Positions 7,871 through 16,355 are shown, counted from the first letter of the stretch. The stretch: DNA of 64,000 nt from Niallia endozanthoxylica (GCF_008710145.1 NZ_VYKL01000015.1:434001-498000); one strand, 5' to 3'. The notes: generated from the letters alone by a model not told the origin. A program made the numbers and translations.

Positions 7871-8917
7871 ATGAAACAACGTGAATTTTATTTTGACAAT
7901 GCCAAGTTCATATTGATTGTCTTTGTCGTGTTTGGTCATTTACTTAGATCATTTATAGAAGAAAATGAAATTATTTATTCATTATATAAAGTCATTTATA
8001 CTTTCCATATGCCGGCTTTTATCTTAGTTTCCGGATTTTTCGCAAAAGGATTCAGACAAAACGGTTATGTATTGAAAATAGCTAAAAAACTAATCCTTCC
8101 TTATCTTGTGTTTCAGACTATCTATTCATTATTTTACTATTTTCTCTATCAAAAACCTGAGTTATCCATCAATCCGCTTGATCCGCATTGGTCACTTTGG
8201 TTTTTAATCAGTCTATTTTTCTGGAATGTCATGTTATATGTCTTTGCCCGGTTTCAATGGAAGTATTCTTTAACCATCACATTAATCATTGCCCTAGTCA
8301 TTGGATTTGCCGATTCCATTTCAAATTTTTTAAGCTTGTCACGAACTTTTGTGTTTTTTCCATTGTTTTTGCTTGGCTACTATTTAAAAAGAGAACATTT
8401 TTACAAGCTGTTACATGTTAAATTCAAAATATCGGCTTACACCATTTTTCTAATTGTTTTCGCTGGTTTTTATCTTTTCCCTGACTTGGAGTATGAATGG
8501 TTATTAGGATCAAAACCATATGCAGAAATGGGCGTTGACTCCGTTACTGCTATGTTTATACGTCTTGGTGTTTATATATTAAGTATCATCATGATGGCAA
8601 GTTTCTTTGCCCTCGTACCTACCAAACGCTACTTTTTCACCAATCTTGGAAGAAACTCACTTTATGTGTATTTATTACACGGATTCTTTATCCGATTATT
8701 CCGCGTGAGTGATGTTAAAAATTACTTTTCAGATGTAGAAAGCTTTCTACTGTTAGCCGGCATTTCATTGTTATTAACGTTAATTCTTTCAAGTACAACC
8801 ATTACATCTTTTGCCCAGCCGCTTATTGAATTAAAAGTGTCAAAAACAAAAGAAATGCTATTAAAATGTTGGTGGGTCATGCGGTTTTATAAAAATAAAC
8901 TCTTGAATCACCATTAA
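7871..8917 (+). CDS. Acyltransferase family 3 membrane protein
   Basis: A 348-residue integral membrane protein with about ten transmembrane segments. The N-terminal motif FDNAKFILIVFVVFGHLLRS contains the catalytic-type histidine of acyltransferase-3 proteins, and TFHMPAFILVSGFFAKGF is the second characteristic block. These enzymes (NolL/OafA/WecH/YkrP type) acetylate cell-surface sugars on the outside of the membrane using cytoplasmic acyl-CoA. The acceptor is unknown. There are no polysaccharide genes nearby, so it may act on wall polymers or exopolysaccharide encoded elsewhere. ATG at 7871; only a weak Shine-Dalgarno (GGGGGAT) is seen. Monocistronic with its own terminator. Confidence 0.85.
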   Translation: MKQREFYFDNAKFILIVFVVFGHLLRSFIEENEIIYSLYKVIYTFHMPAFILVSGFFAKGFRQNGYVLKIAKKLILPYLVFQTIYSLFYYFLYQKPELSINPLDPHWSLWFLISLFFWNVMLYVFARFQWKYSLTITLIIALVIGFADSISNFLSLSRTFVFFPLFLLGYYLKREHFYKLLHVKFKISAYTIFLIVFAGFYLFPDLEYEWLLGSKPYAEMGVDSVTAMFIRLGVYILSIIMMASFFALVPTKRYFFTNLGRNSLYVYLLHGFFIRLFRVSDVKNYFSDVESFLLLAGISLLLTLILSSTTITSFAQPLIELKVSKTKEMLLKCWWVMRFYKNKLLNHH

Positions 8918-8920
8918 AAA

Positions 8921-8963
8921 CCACAAAAAGCTCATCCGATTTTTTCGGATGAGCTTTTTGTGG
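8921..8963. terminator. Terminator after the acyltransferase gene
   Basis: Perfect 19-base inverted repeat CCACAAAAAGCTCATCCGA/TCGGATGAGCTTTTTGTGG with a 5-base T loop starting 4 bases after the stop codon. Confidence 0.85.
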
Positions 8964-9057
8964 TAAAGTGGACTATATATGACTAGAAAAATTTCGTTAT
9001 TATCTGATTTTCAGATACAATAGTTCTACAAAGATTTATCGAAGGAGTTTACATGAA

Positions 9058-10809
9058 ATGAAAATTATTTGCGCTACATTAAATGCAAAGTATATCCATA
9101 CGAATTTAGCGATTCGTTATTTAAAGGCCTATGCACAACCTGAATATGATGTAGAATTGGCCGAATACACAATAAAAGACCCCGTTATGAATATTGTAAC
9201 AGACCTTATTCGTAAAAAGCCTGCTGTGATTGGATTCAGTTGCTATATTTGGAATATTGAAGAGACGATTAAAGTCATCAAGATGATTAAAAAAATTGAC
9301 CCTTCAATCACCATAATGGTTGGCGGACCAGAAGTTTCATACGATGTTCAGGCATGGATGGAAACTGTCACTGATTTTGATTTCATTATTATTGGTGAAG
9401 GAGAAGAAACCTTTAAAACTTTACTGGGTGAATTGGAGGGAGCAAAACGCTTTGAAGCGGTCCCAGGTATTGCTTACCGTATGCAGGAACAAATACATAT
9501 TAACCATCCGCTTCATAAAATTGATTTACGTGAACTTCCTTCACCTTATCGATTTGCTGAAGATATCCCTCACCTCAGTAAACGTATTACCTATATTGAA
9601 ACAAGCCGTGGCTGTCCGTTTAGCTGCCAATTCTGCTTATCTTCCATTGAAGTAGGCGTCCGTTATTTTGATCGCGAACAAATTAAAGAAGATATCCGTT
9701 ATTTAATGAAGAATGGTGCCAAAACATTAAAATTTGTTGACCGTACCTTCAATATAAGCAGAAGCTATGCAATGGACATGTTCCGCTTTTTAATTGATGA
9801 GCACTTACCTGGAACAGTTTTTCAATTTGAAATTACTGCAGATATTATGCGCCCTGAAGTCATTGAGTTTTTAAATAAAGAAGCTCCTCCCGGCTTGTTT
9901 CGATTTGAAATAGGTGTCCAGTCAACAAATGAGTATACAAATGAACTTGTACAGCGAAAACAAAATTTTGATAAGCTTGCAAGAACAGTTACCCTTGTGA
10001 AGGAAGGGGGCAAAATTGATCAACATCTTGACTTAATTGCCGGCTTGCCTGAAGAAGATTATCATTCATTTAGAAAAACATTTAATGATGTGTTTGCCTT
10101 TCGCCCAGAAGAATTACAGCTAGGCTTTTTAAAAATGCTTCGCGGTACAGGTTTAAGGATTCGCGCAAATGAATACCAATATATTTATAGCGATCATTCA
10201 CCTTATGAAATTCTTGGTAATCGCGTCCTTAGCTTTGATGATATTATCCGCATTAAACAAGTAGAAGATGTACTGGAGAAATATTGGAATGATCACCGCA
10301 TGGATTATACGATTGAATATCTTGTGGGGACTGTTTTTCCGTCACCATTTGACTTTTTCCAAGAGTTTGGCAGCTATTGGGAATCTCAGGGCTGGTCAAA
10401 GATTGGACATCAACTAGAGGATTTATTTAAGCGACTTGATGAATTTCTCCAATCTTATTCTATAAAGGATAAAGAAATTGTAAATGATTTGATGAAATAT
10501 GATTATTTAGCTAAGCATAAATATAAACCGCGAAAACCTTGGTGGGAACCAACACTTACAAAAAATGAAAGATCGGGGTTCTATCAGGCACTAATTAAAA
10601 ATCCATCTCATCTTGGAGACCTTGAGCTGGACGAAAAAGATTTGTTTAAGCATACAATATTAGAGCCTATTTCATTTAATATCGACCATTATATTCACCA
10701 TGGAACAATTAAGCGGGAACCTCATATGCTATTTGTTTATTTCAATCCAAAAAGTAATATACCAACCTTAATTTCAATGGACTATCATTCTGCTCCATTA
10801 TCAAATTAG
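9058..10809 (+). CDS. B12-binding-domain radical SAM protein (DUF4080 type)
   Basis: A 583-residue enzyme with an N-terminal Rossmann-like cobalamin-binding domain (residues 1-140, containing MVGGPEVSYD and IIGEGEETF) and a radical SAM core with RGCPFSCQFCLSS, i.e. CxxxCxxC, near residue 185. GLPEEDYHSF is a further core motif. A C-terminal DUF4080-type region follows (about residues 350-583). Members use a [4Fe-4S] cluster and SAM, often for methylation at unreactive carbons. The substrate of this class in Bacillaceae is unknown to me. ATG at 9058 with GAAGGAG at 9041-9047. Single gene between two terminators; nothing nearby suggests a pathway. Confidence 0.9.
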   Translation: MKIICATLNAKYIHTNLAIRYLKAYAQPEYDVELAEYTIKDPVMNIVTDLIRKKPAVIGFSCYIWNIEETIKVIKMIKKIDPSITIMVGGPEVSYDVQAWMETVTDFDFIIIGEGEETFKTLLGELEGAKRFEAVPGIAYRMQEQIHINHPLHKIDLRELPSPYRFAEDIPHLSKRITYIETSRGCPFSCQFCLSSIEVGVRYFDREQIKEDIRYLMKNGAKTLKFVDRTFNISRSYAMDMFRFLIDEHLPGTVFQFEITADIMRPEVIEFLNKEAPPGLFRFEIGVQSTNEYTNELVQRKQNFDKLARTVTLVKEGGKIDQHLDLIAGLPEEDYHSFRKTFNDVFAFRPEELQLGFLKMLRGTGLRIRANEYQYIYSDHSPYEILGNRVLSFDDIIRIKQVEDVLEKYWNDHRMDYTIEYLVGTVFPSPFDFFQEFGSYWESQGWSKIGHQLEDLFKRLDEFLQSYSIKDKEIVNDLMKYDYLAKHKYKPRKPWWEPTLTKNERSGFYQALIKNPSHLGDLELDEKDLFKHTILEPISFNIDHYIHHGTIKREPHMLFVYFNPKSNIPTLISMDYHSAPLSN

Positions 10810-10856
10810 ACTAATAAGAGGGTGGGGTGCTTAATCACCCCACCCTCTTATTAGTC
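10809..10856. terminator. Bidirectional terminator, radical SAM gene / small spore-type genes
   Basis: Perfect 21-base inverted repeat, arms at 10809-10829 and 10836-10856 (GACTAATAAGAGGG... outer sequence), with a 6-base loop. It serves convergent genes on both strands. Confidence 0.85.
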
Positions 10857-11019
10857 ATTTTCTTTCCTTTACTTGGTCTTTATTTGTAATGAATGGAAAT
10901 TCATATTGCTTACTTGCATTCATGTCACCAAATTCCATTCCAAATTCCACATTTGAGATTGTCTTTTCTTGTTGATTTCTCGTTGTTTTTTTAGTTGGAG
11001 TCGTATGTTTTAATGGCAT
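10855..11019 (-). CDS. Small protein with gamma-SASP-like motif
   Basis: A 54-residue product starting MPLKHTTPTKKTTRNQQEKT, containing VEFGMEFGDMNASKQYEF. The sequence 'RNQQ...EFGMEFGDMN' resembles the RKQNQ...FGTEFASETN repeat of gamma-type small acid-soluble spore proteins, which act as amino-acid reserves in spores. The match is partial, so I call it SASP-like only. It starts at ATG 11019, three bases after the stop of the upstream gene, with GGGGAG (inside that gene's last codons) as its ribosome-binding site. The two genes therefore form a two-gene operon. Confidence 0.55.
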   Translation of the reverse strand: MPLKHTTPTKKTTRNQQEKTISNVEFGMEFGDMNASKQYEFPFITNKDQVKERK

Positions 11020-11022
11020 GGG

Positions 11023-11184
11023 TTACGATCTCCCCTCTCGGCCTTGTTTTGAATTACGGTTGGCCCCTTTCATCGGATTTTCACCATGACTAAACTCAGC
11101 AGAAAACTCTGTTTCTTGTCGATTTTTTCTCGGTGTTTTACTGTGTTTAACAGCTGCATCAAATTCCGCTTTTCGTTTTGCCAT
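11023..11184 (-). CDS. Small basic protein with gamma-SASP-like motif
   Basis: A 53-residue Lys/Arg/Asn-rich protein (MAKRKAEFDAAVKHSKTPRK, then NRQETEFSAEFSHGENPMKG). The RKNRQ...TEFSAEFSHGEN block echoes the gamma-type SASP repeat (RKQNQ...GTEFASETN). The ATG at 11184 is preceded by AGGAGG with an 8-base spacer, which excludes the longer upstream extension. It is cotranscribed with the related small gene immediately downstream. Expression in the forespore would be expected if the family call is right; I could not identify a sigma-F/G promoter with confidence. Confidence 0.6.
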   Translation of the reverse strand: MAKRKAEFDAAVKHSKTPRKNRQETEFSAEFSHGENPMKGANRNSKQGREGRS

Positions 11185-11334
11185 TTTTACTTCCTCCTGT
11201 GGTTTGTCGTATTCTAGTCCATTACGTAACGACAAGCATATTTTCTGCTTCTTTGCAGTTTTCATACAAAACGAGCACTTCCTTTTTTTTCAGTACATAA
11301 AAGAATAATTAAAAGCAAAAATAAGGAAAAAAGG

Positions 11335-11679
11335 ATGAGTCGATTGAGCAAAAAACAACGAATTGATATTGATAATACACTTCCACATCAAATAAATTCT
11401 CCAAGTTTCAAAAATACTGGAATAGAAATGCAGCCTCCATTTGTTAATTCCTTTGGCGTGACAATTGGTGATAGTAAGTATAGTTCAAAGAATTCCCCGT
11501 TAGAAAATTGGAGCGAAGATACAGATCCTGCAATAATGGCGGGGAATGAGTGGGTGCATCCAACAAATGATATCGGCTGGAATACAGCTGAAAATAAAGA
11601 AATACTTGAAAATCTAAAGCCTCCTCAGGCAAGCCCCTTTATGCATCCAACGATTGATGTAAGCAAAGGCACCGATTAA
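11335..11679 (+). CDS. DUF3905-like hypothetical protein
   Basis: A 114-residue hydrophilic protein without membrane segments, containing GNEWVHPTNDIGWNTAENKE and ASPFMHPTIDVSKGTD. This pattern matches what I remember as the DUF3905 family of spore-forming Bacillaceae; function is unknown. The two HPT motifs (residues 75-77 and 105-107) are a notable internal echo. ATG at 11335 with AAGGA at 11323-11327. It is followed by a terminator and then a mobile repeat copy. Confidence 0.7.
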   Translation: MSRLSKKQRIDIDNTLPHQINSPSFKNTGIEMQPPFVNSFGVTIGDSKYSSKNSPLENWSEDTDPAIMAGNEWVHPTNDIGWNTAENKEILENLKPPQASPFMHPTIDVSKGTD

Positions 11680-11692
11680 TATAAAAAAGTAT

Positions 11693-11724
11693 TTGAAGGC
11701 CTGCACAATTATGCAGGCCTTCAA
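11693..11724 (+). terminator. Terminator after the DUF3905-like gene
   Basis: Perfect 13-base stem TTGAAGGCCTGCA/TGCAGGCCTTCAA with a 6-base loop, followed by a T-rich stretch. Confidence 0.85.
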
Positions 11725-11745
11725 GCTGAATTTTATTTTTTATTA

Positions 11746-11943
11746 GGCTTTGTTAAATAATATTGTTGATTTTTGACTCATTTAAGCTGTATTGTCATGA
11801 AATGGTAGGAGGAAATGCATTTTCTCCTACCACTTCATGACAATACAGCAACCTTTCAGCCATAGCTGAAAGGCGTGTGAAATGTTCATTTCACACGAAT
11901 GAGTCAAAAATCTGGCTTATCAACATAGTACTTTAACAACGCC
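11746..11943 (-). mobile_element. MITE-like structured repeat, copy 2 (complete)
   Basis: A 198-bp non-coding element. Ends: GGCTTTGTTAAATAATATTG (left) and, reverse-complemented, GGCGTTGTTAAAGTACTATG (right), each continuing to TTTTTGACTCAT. Exact 8-bp flanking duplication TTTTATTA at 11738-11745 and 11944-11951. Internal hairpins are a 31-bp arm palindrome (11786-11816 with 11819-11849, two wobble mismatches), CTTTCAGC/GCTGAAAG, and GTGTGAAAT/ATTTCACAC. The insertion lies directly at the topB stop codon, whose bases are part of the right duplication. No coding capacity. Confidence 0.9.
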
Positions 11944-11948
11944 TTTTA

Positions 11949-14096
11949 TTAAGAGAAGACAAATTGGATTTTCTTCTCTTTGTCATCCCACTTAATTTGA
12001 GCAGCAAACTCTTTTTCCTTTCCTTTAAATCCTTCAATTACCTCTGTTGTTCCTTCAAGAAGCAGCTTCTTGACTTGTTTTTGCGTGATTGTTTTCCCTT
12101 TTATTTTTTTAGAAATCGTGAACTGGCAGCCTGTTTTTTGATAGTTAGAACAGCCATAGAAACTGCCTTTATCGATAACCGTTCCACCGCACAGCTTACA
12201 AGTACCTAGTTTAGTCGGAGCAGACTTTTTAAATTGTCTCGGTACAAAAGAGTCGGTTGTTTCTTCATCAAAGCTCCACTCATTTGATTCCTGAACAGTG
12301 CTCGCAATTAGATGGGCAATCATCTTATTTGTTTGTTCCATAAACTGCTTAGGCGAAGCAGCACCCTCTGATATTTCCTTTAACCTTTGTTCCCACTTTG
12401 CTGTCATAGACGGGGATGCTAGTATTTCATTTCCAACGGCCGAGATTAAGATTTTTGCTTTTGCTGTAGCATAGACCAGATTTTTCCTTATCTCTATATA
12501 CTTACGATCCTTCAGCATTGTAATAATCCCGGCACGAGTTGCTTCTGTTCCCAGTCCTTCCGTTTTCATTAATACTTTTTCAAGCTCTTTATCTTCCATA
12601 TGTTTGCCTGCTGTTTTCATCAATGTAATTAACTGACCTTCTGTATAGCGCTTTGGAGGCTGTGTTTTACTTTCCTTTACGGTTACTTTAACTACTGAAC
12701 CTTTTTCTCCCTTTTCTAATACAGGAAGCACCGGATCTTTCTCCTTTTCATTAGATGGAAGAACCTTTCTCCATCCTTCCTGAAGTTGAACTTTGCCTTT
12801 CGAAAGAAATACTGCTCGGCCATCAACAAGTGTAGTAACAGTCGTATATTCCGCAATGGATTTTTCATAATGAGCAGCAATTAAACTTTTCACAACCATA
12901 TCATACAGCTTTTGTTCATCTGAGCTTAATGAGTGAAGAGCAGGTACTTGTTCAGTTGGAATAATGGCATAGTGATCGGTTACCTTTTTTTCATTAACAA
13001 AACGTTTATTTGTGAGGATGGACTCATTTGGCAGTGGAAAAAAAGCTGCATATTGAGGTATGTTTGCTATTTTTTTCAATATTTCCGGGAACATTTCAGC
13101 TTCTCCCTCTGTAACATAACGAGAATCTGAACGAGGATACGATACAAATCCTTTTTGATACAGCTTTTGTAATGTATCCAGCGTTTTTTTCGGAGGAAAT
13201 TTATACAAACGATTAGCATCAGCCTGAAGGGCAGATAAATTGTACAATAACGGAGGCAGGTAGTCTTTTCTTTCCGCCTGAACATCAGTTACTTCCGCCG
13301 GTTTCTGTTCACAAAATTGAGCAATCTTTTCAGCCATTTCCTGTGTTTTAATTCTTGATTCACCATCTTGTTCCCATTTGCCTTTATATTTCTTTCCATC
13401 TACTTTAAAGTCGGCCAGTACCTCCCAAAACGGTTCAGAAACAAACTCTTCAATCTCACGTTCACGTTTAACAATCAGAGCCAGAGTCGGCGTTTGAACT
13501 CTTCCCACTGAAAATACATCGGAAAAACCTCTTTGTTGCAAAAGGAGACTATATAATCTAGATGCGTTCATTCCTACTACCCAATCAGCACAGGCTCTTG
13601 TATAGGCTTCATAGTATAAGTTTCTTGTATCTGATTCGGACAATAAAGACTGAAACCCTTCTTTAATTGACTTTGGCGTAAGAGAGGAAATCCATAGCCT
13701 TTTCATTGGCAGGTGCGCTTTTGTTAACCGTAGAATATTTCTGACTATGAGTTCACCTTCACGCCCCGCATCACCTGCATGGATAACTTCTGTTACTTCT
13801 GGATGGGTGACGAGACTTTTTATAATATTGAACTGCTTTACTTTATCCTTTGTTACCTCATATTGGAATTGCTGAGGTATCATCGGCAGTGTTGAAAGCG
13901 ACCATTTTTTCCAATCTGGTTCATATTTTTCGGGATTCACTAATTGACATAAATGCCCAACTGCCCATGTAACATAAGCACCGTTCTGAAAAATATCATT
14001 TGGAAATATTTCAATAAATCCATTTTGTTTTTTATGTTTAAAAACAGATGCCAAGGTAGACCCCTGATCTGGTTTCTCAGCAATAATTAATTTCAT
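11949..14096 (-). CDS. topB: DNA topoisomerase III
   Basis: A 715-residue type IA topoisomerase that relaxes or decatenates single-stranded or nicked DNA, usually working with RecQ-type helicases. The Toprim domain has MKLIIAEKPDQGSTLAS at the start and AGDAGREGELI around residue 100. The active-site tyrosine lies in FVSYPRSDSRYVTE (about residue 310). A C-terminal zinc-ribbon, CKLCGG...YGCSNYQKTGC (around residue 650), follows. The start was set at ATG 14096 by AAAGGAG with a 9-base spacer. The length fits B. subtilis TopB (727). A mobile repeat sits immediately 3' of the stop codon, so its transcription end may lie in the repeat's hairpins. Confidence 0.96.
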   Translation of the reverse strand: MKLIIAEKPDQGSTLASVFKHKKQNGFIEIFPNDIFQNGAYVTWAVGHLCQLVNPEKYEPDWKKWSLSTLPMIPQQFQYEVTKDKVKQFNIIKSLVTHPEVTEVIHAGDAGREGELIVRNILRLTKAHLPMKRLWISSLTPKSIKEGFQSLLSESDTRNLYYEAYTRACADWVVGMNASRLYSLLLQQRGFSDVFSVGRVQTPTLALIVKREREIEEFVSEPFWEVLADFKVDGKKYKGKWEQDGESRIKTQEMAEKIAQFCEQKPAEVTDVQAERKDYLPPLLYNLSALQADANRLYKFPPKKTLDTLQKLYQKGFVSYPRSDSRYVTEGEAEMFPEILKKIANIPQYAAFFPLPNESILTNKRFVNEKKVTDHYAIIPTEQVPALHSLSSDEQKLYDMVVKSLIAAHYEKSIAEYTTVTTLVDGRAVFLSKGKVQLQEGWRKVLPSNEKEKDPVLPVLEKGEKGSVVKVTVKESKTQPPKRYTEGQLITLMKTAGKHMEDKELEKVLMKTEGLGTEATRAGIITMLKDRKYIEIRKNLVYATAKAKILISAVGNEILASPSMTAKWEQRLKEISEGAASPKQFMEQTNKMIAHLIASTVQESNEWSFDEETTDSFVPRQFKKSAPTKLGTCKLCGGTVIDKGSFYGCSNYQKTGCQFTISKKIKGKTITQKQVKKLLLEGTTEVIEGFKGKEKEFAAQIKWDDKEKKIQFVFS

Positions 14097-14390
14097 ATCG
14101 GAATGCTCCTTTATAAATCCGTAAATGTAAAGGCGAGCAGATTTTATTTTCACATTAAATCACACATTCGTAAAGGCTAAGATTTATTTAAATGAGGAAA
14201 AGGAAGGAAATCTTGCATACTGAAGTATTGCGCAGTTATGCCGCTCTTGTCATACAAAGAGGAATAGTTATGTTTTTCTCTTATTATTCTATCAACCTTT
14301 TTAATAATTTGCATATAGAAAGATGCAAATCAATGGAGTTTATCAGTACTATTTTCAATTCGATAATCTCCGAAATTATGCATGTAAACC
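14097..14390. other. Intergenic region between topB and the cold-shock gene
   Basis: No supported gene. A plus-strand frame at 14192-14398 lacks a ribosome-binding site and has no recognisable composition. The divergent topB promoter should lie here, but I could not pick one with confidence. Confidence 0.5.
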
Positions 14391-14419
14391 TTGACTGAAA
14401 GCGTTTATTCATGTATATT
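14391..14419 (+). promoter_or_regulatory. Promoter and long leader of cspD
   Basis: TTGACT (14391-14396), 17-base spacer, TATATT (14414-14419). The start codon is at 14546, giving an mRNA leader of about 120 bases. Long structured leaders of this type are typical of cold-shock genes, where they control translation by temperature-dependent folding. Confidence 0.75.
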
Positions 14420-14545
14420 ATAGACATCATTTATCAGAATATATTTCCGCTATTACTAGATTTAGCCATTATATTTTGGGCAAATGATAATATTTATTTT
14501 TATAGACGCTCGCACGTCTTGAAAGGCTTAGGAGGAAATGTAAAC

Positions 14546-14746
14546 ATGCAAAACGGTAAAGTAAAATGGTTTAATAACGAAAAAGGTTTCGGTTTTATTG
14601 AAGTTGAAGGCGGAGATGATGTATTCGTACACTTCACAGCTATTCAAGGTGATGGCTTTAAATCTTTAGAAGAAGGCCAAGAAGTTTCTTTTGAAATCGT
14701 TGAAGGAAACCGCGGACCTCAAGCTTCCAACGTTGTAAAACTGTAA
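14546..14746 (+). CDS. cspD: Cold-shock protein
   Basis: A 66-residue single cold-shock domain (OB fold) with RNP1 KGFGFIEV (residues 16-23) and RNP2 VFVHFTAI (29-36). It binds single-stranded RNA/DNA and melts mRNA structure at low temperature. AGGAGG at 14530-14535 precedes the ATG at 14546. Neighbours ypeQ, ypeP and ypdQ are the same as those of B. subtilis cspD, which is why I prefer that symbol over cspB or cspC. An apparent longer frame starting at 14411 is just the open leader. Confidence 0.93.
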   Translation: MQNGKVKWFNNEKGFGFIEVEGGDDVFVHFTAIQGDGFKSLEEGQEVSFEIVEGNRGPQASNVVKL

Positions 14747-14775
14747 TTATATAATAAATAATTAAACATTAATGA

Positions 14776-14803
14776 GGCCGACGACTATTCGTCAGCCTTT
14801 TTT
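14776..14803 (+). terminator. Terminator of cspD
   Basis: Stem GGCCGACGA/TCGTCAGCC with one mismatch and a short CTAT loop, followed by TTTTTT. Confidence 0.85.
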
Positions 14804-14810
14804 ATGTTAA

Positions 14811-14993
14811 TCATTTTTGTGTAAGTTTTTCACCGCACTGCCGAATTTTTTCACCAACTGTACAAGTTGCAATACAGAAACGATGAGCAAAGTTTCGTCC
14901 TTTATCCTTTCGATTCTGTTTATATAGAAAACAGCCATTACAGTAGTTATTCATAATGGCTTCGGCTTCATTAATGATTTCCTTTCTCCTCAT
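14811..14993 (-). CDS. ypeQ: YpeQ-like zinc-finger protein
   Basis: A 60-residue protein with a conserved Cys/His arrangement: NNYCNGCFLYKQNRKDKG, then FAHRFCIATCTVGEKIRQCG. The CxxC pair, H, C, C spacing matches the small zinc-binding family represented by B. subtilis YpeQ (zf-C2HCIx2C type). Function is unknown. The ATG at 14993 follows AAAGGTGGTGG, excluding the six-residue upstream extension. It lies 29 bases downstream of ypeP on the same strand, consistent with a ypeP-ypeQ operon as in B. subtilis. Confidence 0.8.
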   Translation of the reverse strand: MRRKEIINEAEAIMNNYCNGCFLYKQNRKDKGRNFAHRFCIATCTVGEKIRQCGEKLTQK

Positions 14994-15022
14994 TTGACCA
15001 CCACCTTTCATGATTGACGTAA

Positions 15023-15679
15023 TTATATTAATTGCATTTTACTGAATATCTCTTTCCCTTCGAGTGCCTGTGTCGCAAGCTTATCTGCTTCTTTATTTTC
15101 GCTTCTTGGAATAGACTGATAGCGAGGCTTTAAACCTAAGGATTTTATTTTTTCTTCAATTCGGTCCAGCCAACGGTTTAAATTTTCTTCGTAGCAAGGC
15201 CACTCACCCTCAAGCTGTTTTAGCACACCTTGTGAATCACCCTTAAAATCACATGGAACCTGGTGAACACCTAGCTCTTCTAATAAATTTAGCGCATAGT
15301 AAAGTGCCGCATATTCAGCTTCATTATTTGAGTCCATCTCATCAATCAGCTCATTGGCCCGTAAACGAAATTTCTTTTTTCCTTGTCTAAAATAAATGAC
15401 CGCTCCAAGCCCTGCCTGGTAGGTGCTAATATTAAAACCGCCATCAAAATAAACCATTACTTCATGAGGGTCCTCTTCTATCTCAACCGTTAACTTTTTC
15501 ATTTCTTTTAAGCTCCAGGATTGCCCCATCTCGTCATAAAAAGTAAGCTCACGAGCCTTGCCGGATTTTTCAATATCCTCTCCACCTAAGATGGCTAACT
15601 CAGCATCCATCCAATCAGATGTAAAATAAACCCCTTCTTTTCCTTTTAATTTGTACGTCCATTCTATTTTGTACTTCAC
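15023..15679 (-). CDS. ypeP: YpeP, RNase H-like domain protein
   Basis: A 218-residue protein. An N-terminal segment of about 70 residues precedes an RNase H fold. Candidate catalytic acidic residues are in VYFDGGFN, NNEAEYAALYYAL, KGDSQGVLKQL and NKEADKLATQAL, giving the D-E-D-D set. RNase HI-type enzymes cut the RNA strand of RNA-DNA hybrids; activity of the YpeP group is not established to my knowledge. Start ATG 15679, with AAGGGGATG spaced 7-9 bases upstream. It probably forms an operon with ypeQ and diverges from ypdQ. Confidence 0.85.
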   Translation of the reverse strand: MKYKIEWTYKLKGKEGVYFTSDWMDAELAILGGEDIEKSGKARELTFYDEMGQSWSLKEMKKLTVEIEEDPHEVMVYFDGGFNISTYQAGLGAVIYFRQGKKKFRLRANELIDEMDSNNEAEYAALYYALNLLEELGVHQVPCDFKGDSQGVLKQLEGEWPCYEENLNRWLDRIEEKIKSLGLKPRYQSIPRSENKEADKLATQALEGKEIFSKMQLI

Positions 15680-15861
15680 TAAAATTCATCCCCTTGTCAT
15701 CATTCATTTTCCTGGGTAACCTGCATCCTTCGTTATGTATGAAATGATAAAGTTACTTTCATGATATTGTTATTTAGTTTATACTTTCTTCTATGAGGAA
15801 ATGCCATAAAAGGTGAATTTTTCAATATTTTTGTCTGAATGTTGCAAGCGGGAGGTTCATT

Positions 15862-16251
15862 ATGATAGAAGTTTATTTTGACGGAGCCAGTGCAGGGAAT
15901 CCCGGTCCTAGCGGTGCAGGTATTTTTATTAATGCAAACGGTCAAGTTGAACGCTTTATCATTCCTTTACCGGAGATGAGTAATCATGAAGCTGAGTTTC
16001 ATGCATTTATTTCGGCTTTAGAGATTTGCATTAAGAAAGGCTATAAAACGGTCTCGTTCCGAACGGACTCGGAACTTGTCAATCGAGCGATCGAAAAAGA
16101 ATTTGTTAAAAATAAAGCTTTTGCTCCATTACTCGAAGAAGCACTTTCCCTCACACAAGAATTTGATTTATTTTTTCTAAAATGGATATCAAGCCGTGAG
16201 AATAAAAATGCTGATGAACTGGCAAGAAAGGCTATTCAACAAGGTAAATAA
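15862..16251 (+). CDS. ypdQ: YpdQ, RNase HI-like protein
   Basis: A 129-residue RNase H-fold protein beginning IEVYFDGASAGNPGPSGAG, with later HEAEFHAF, FRTDSELVN and NKNADELARKA. All four acidic positions of the D-E-D-D centre appear present. The basic protrusion (handle) of E. coli RNase HI is missing, as in other short Bacillus homologues. The B. subtilis homologue has been reported, as I recall, to lack detectable RNase H activity. The start is ATG at 15862 behind GGGAGG. Transcribed divergently from ypeP, with its own terminator at 16264. Confidence 0.87.
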   Translation: MIEVYFDGASAGNPGPSGAGIFINANGQVERFIIPLPEMSNHEAEFHAFISALEICIKKGYKTVSFRTDSELVNRAIEKEFVKNKAFAPLLEEALSLTQEFDLFFLKWISSRENKNADELARKAIQQGK

Positions 16252-16263
16252 ATTTTAGTATTT

Positions 16264-16301
16264 AAGGAAAAGACGTGCCAAAATGGGCACGTCTTTTCCT
16301 T
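16264..16301. terminator. Bidirectional terminator after ypdQ
   Basis: Perfect 16-base stem AAGGAAAAGACGTGCC/GGCACGTCTTTTCCTT with a 6-base loop between convergent genes. Confidence 0.85.
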
Positions 16302-16355
16302 AGTGTAATGTTATAAAGTAAGAGGCTAATAATCCCTAAGCAACTAGTGGATATT

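Noticed and set aside
14192..14398. 68-codon plus-strand frame between topB and cspD
   Set aside because: No ribosome-binding site, odd composition, and it overlaps the cspD promoter; treated as non-coding.
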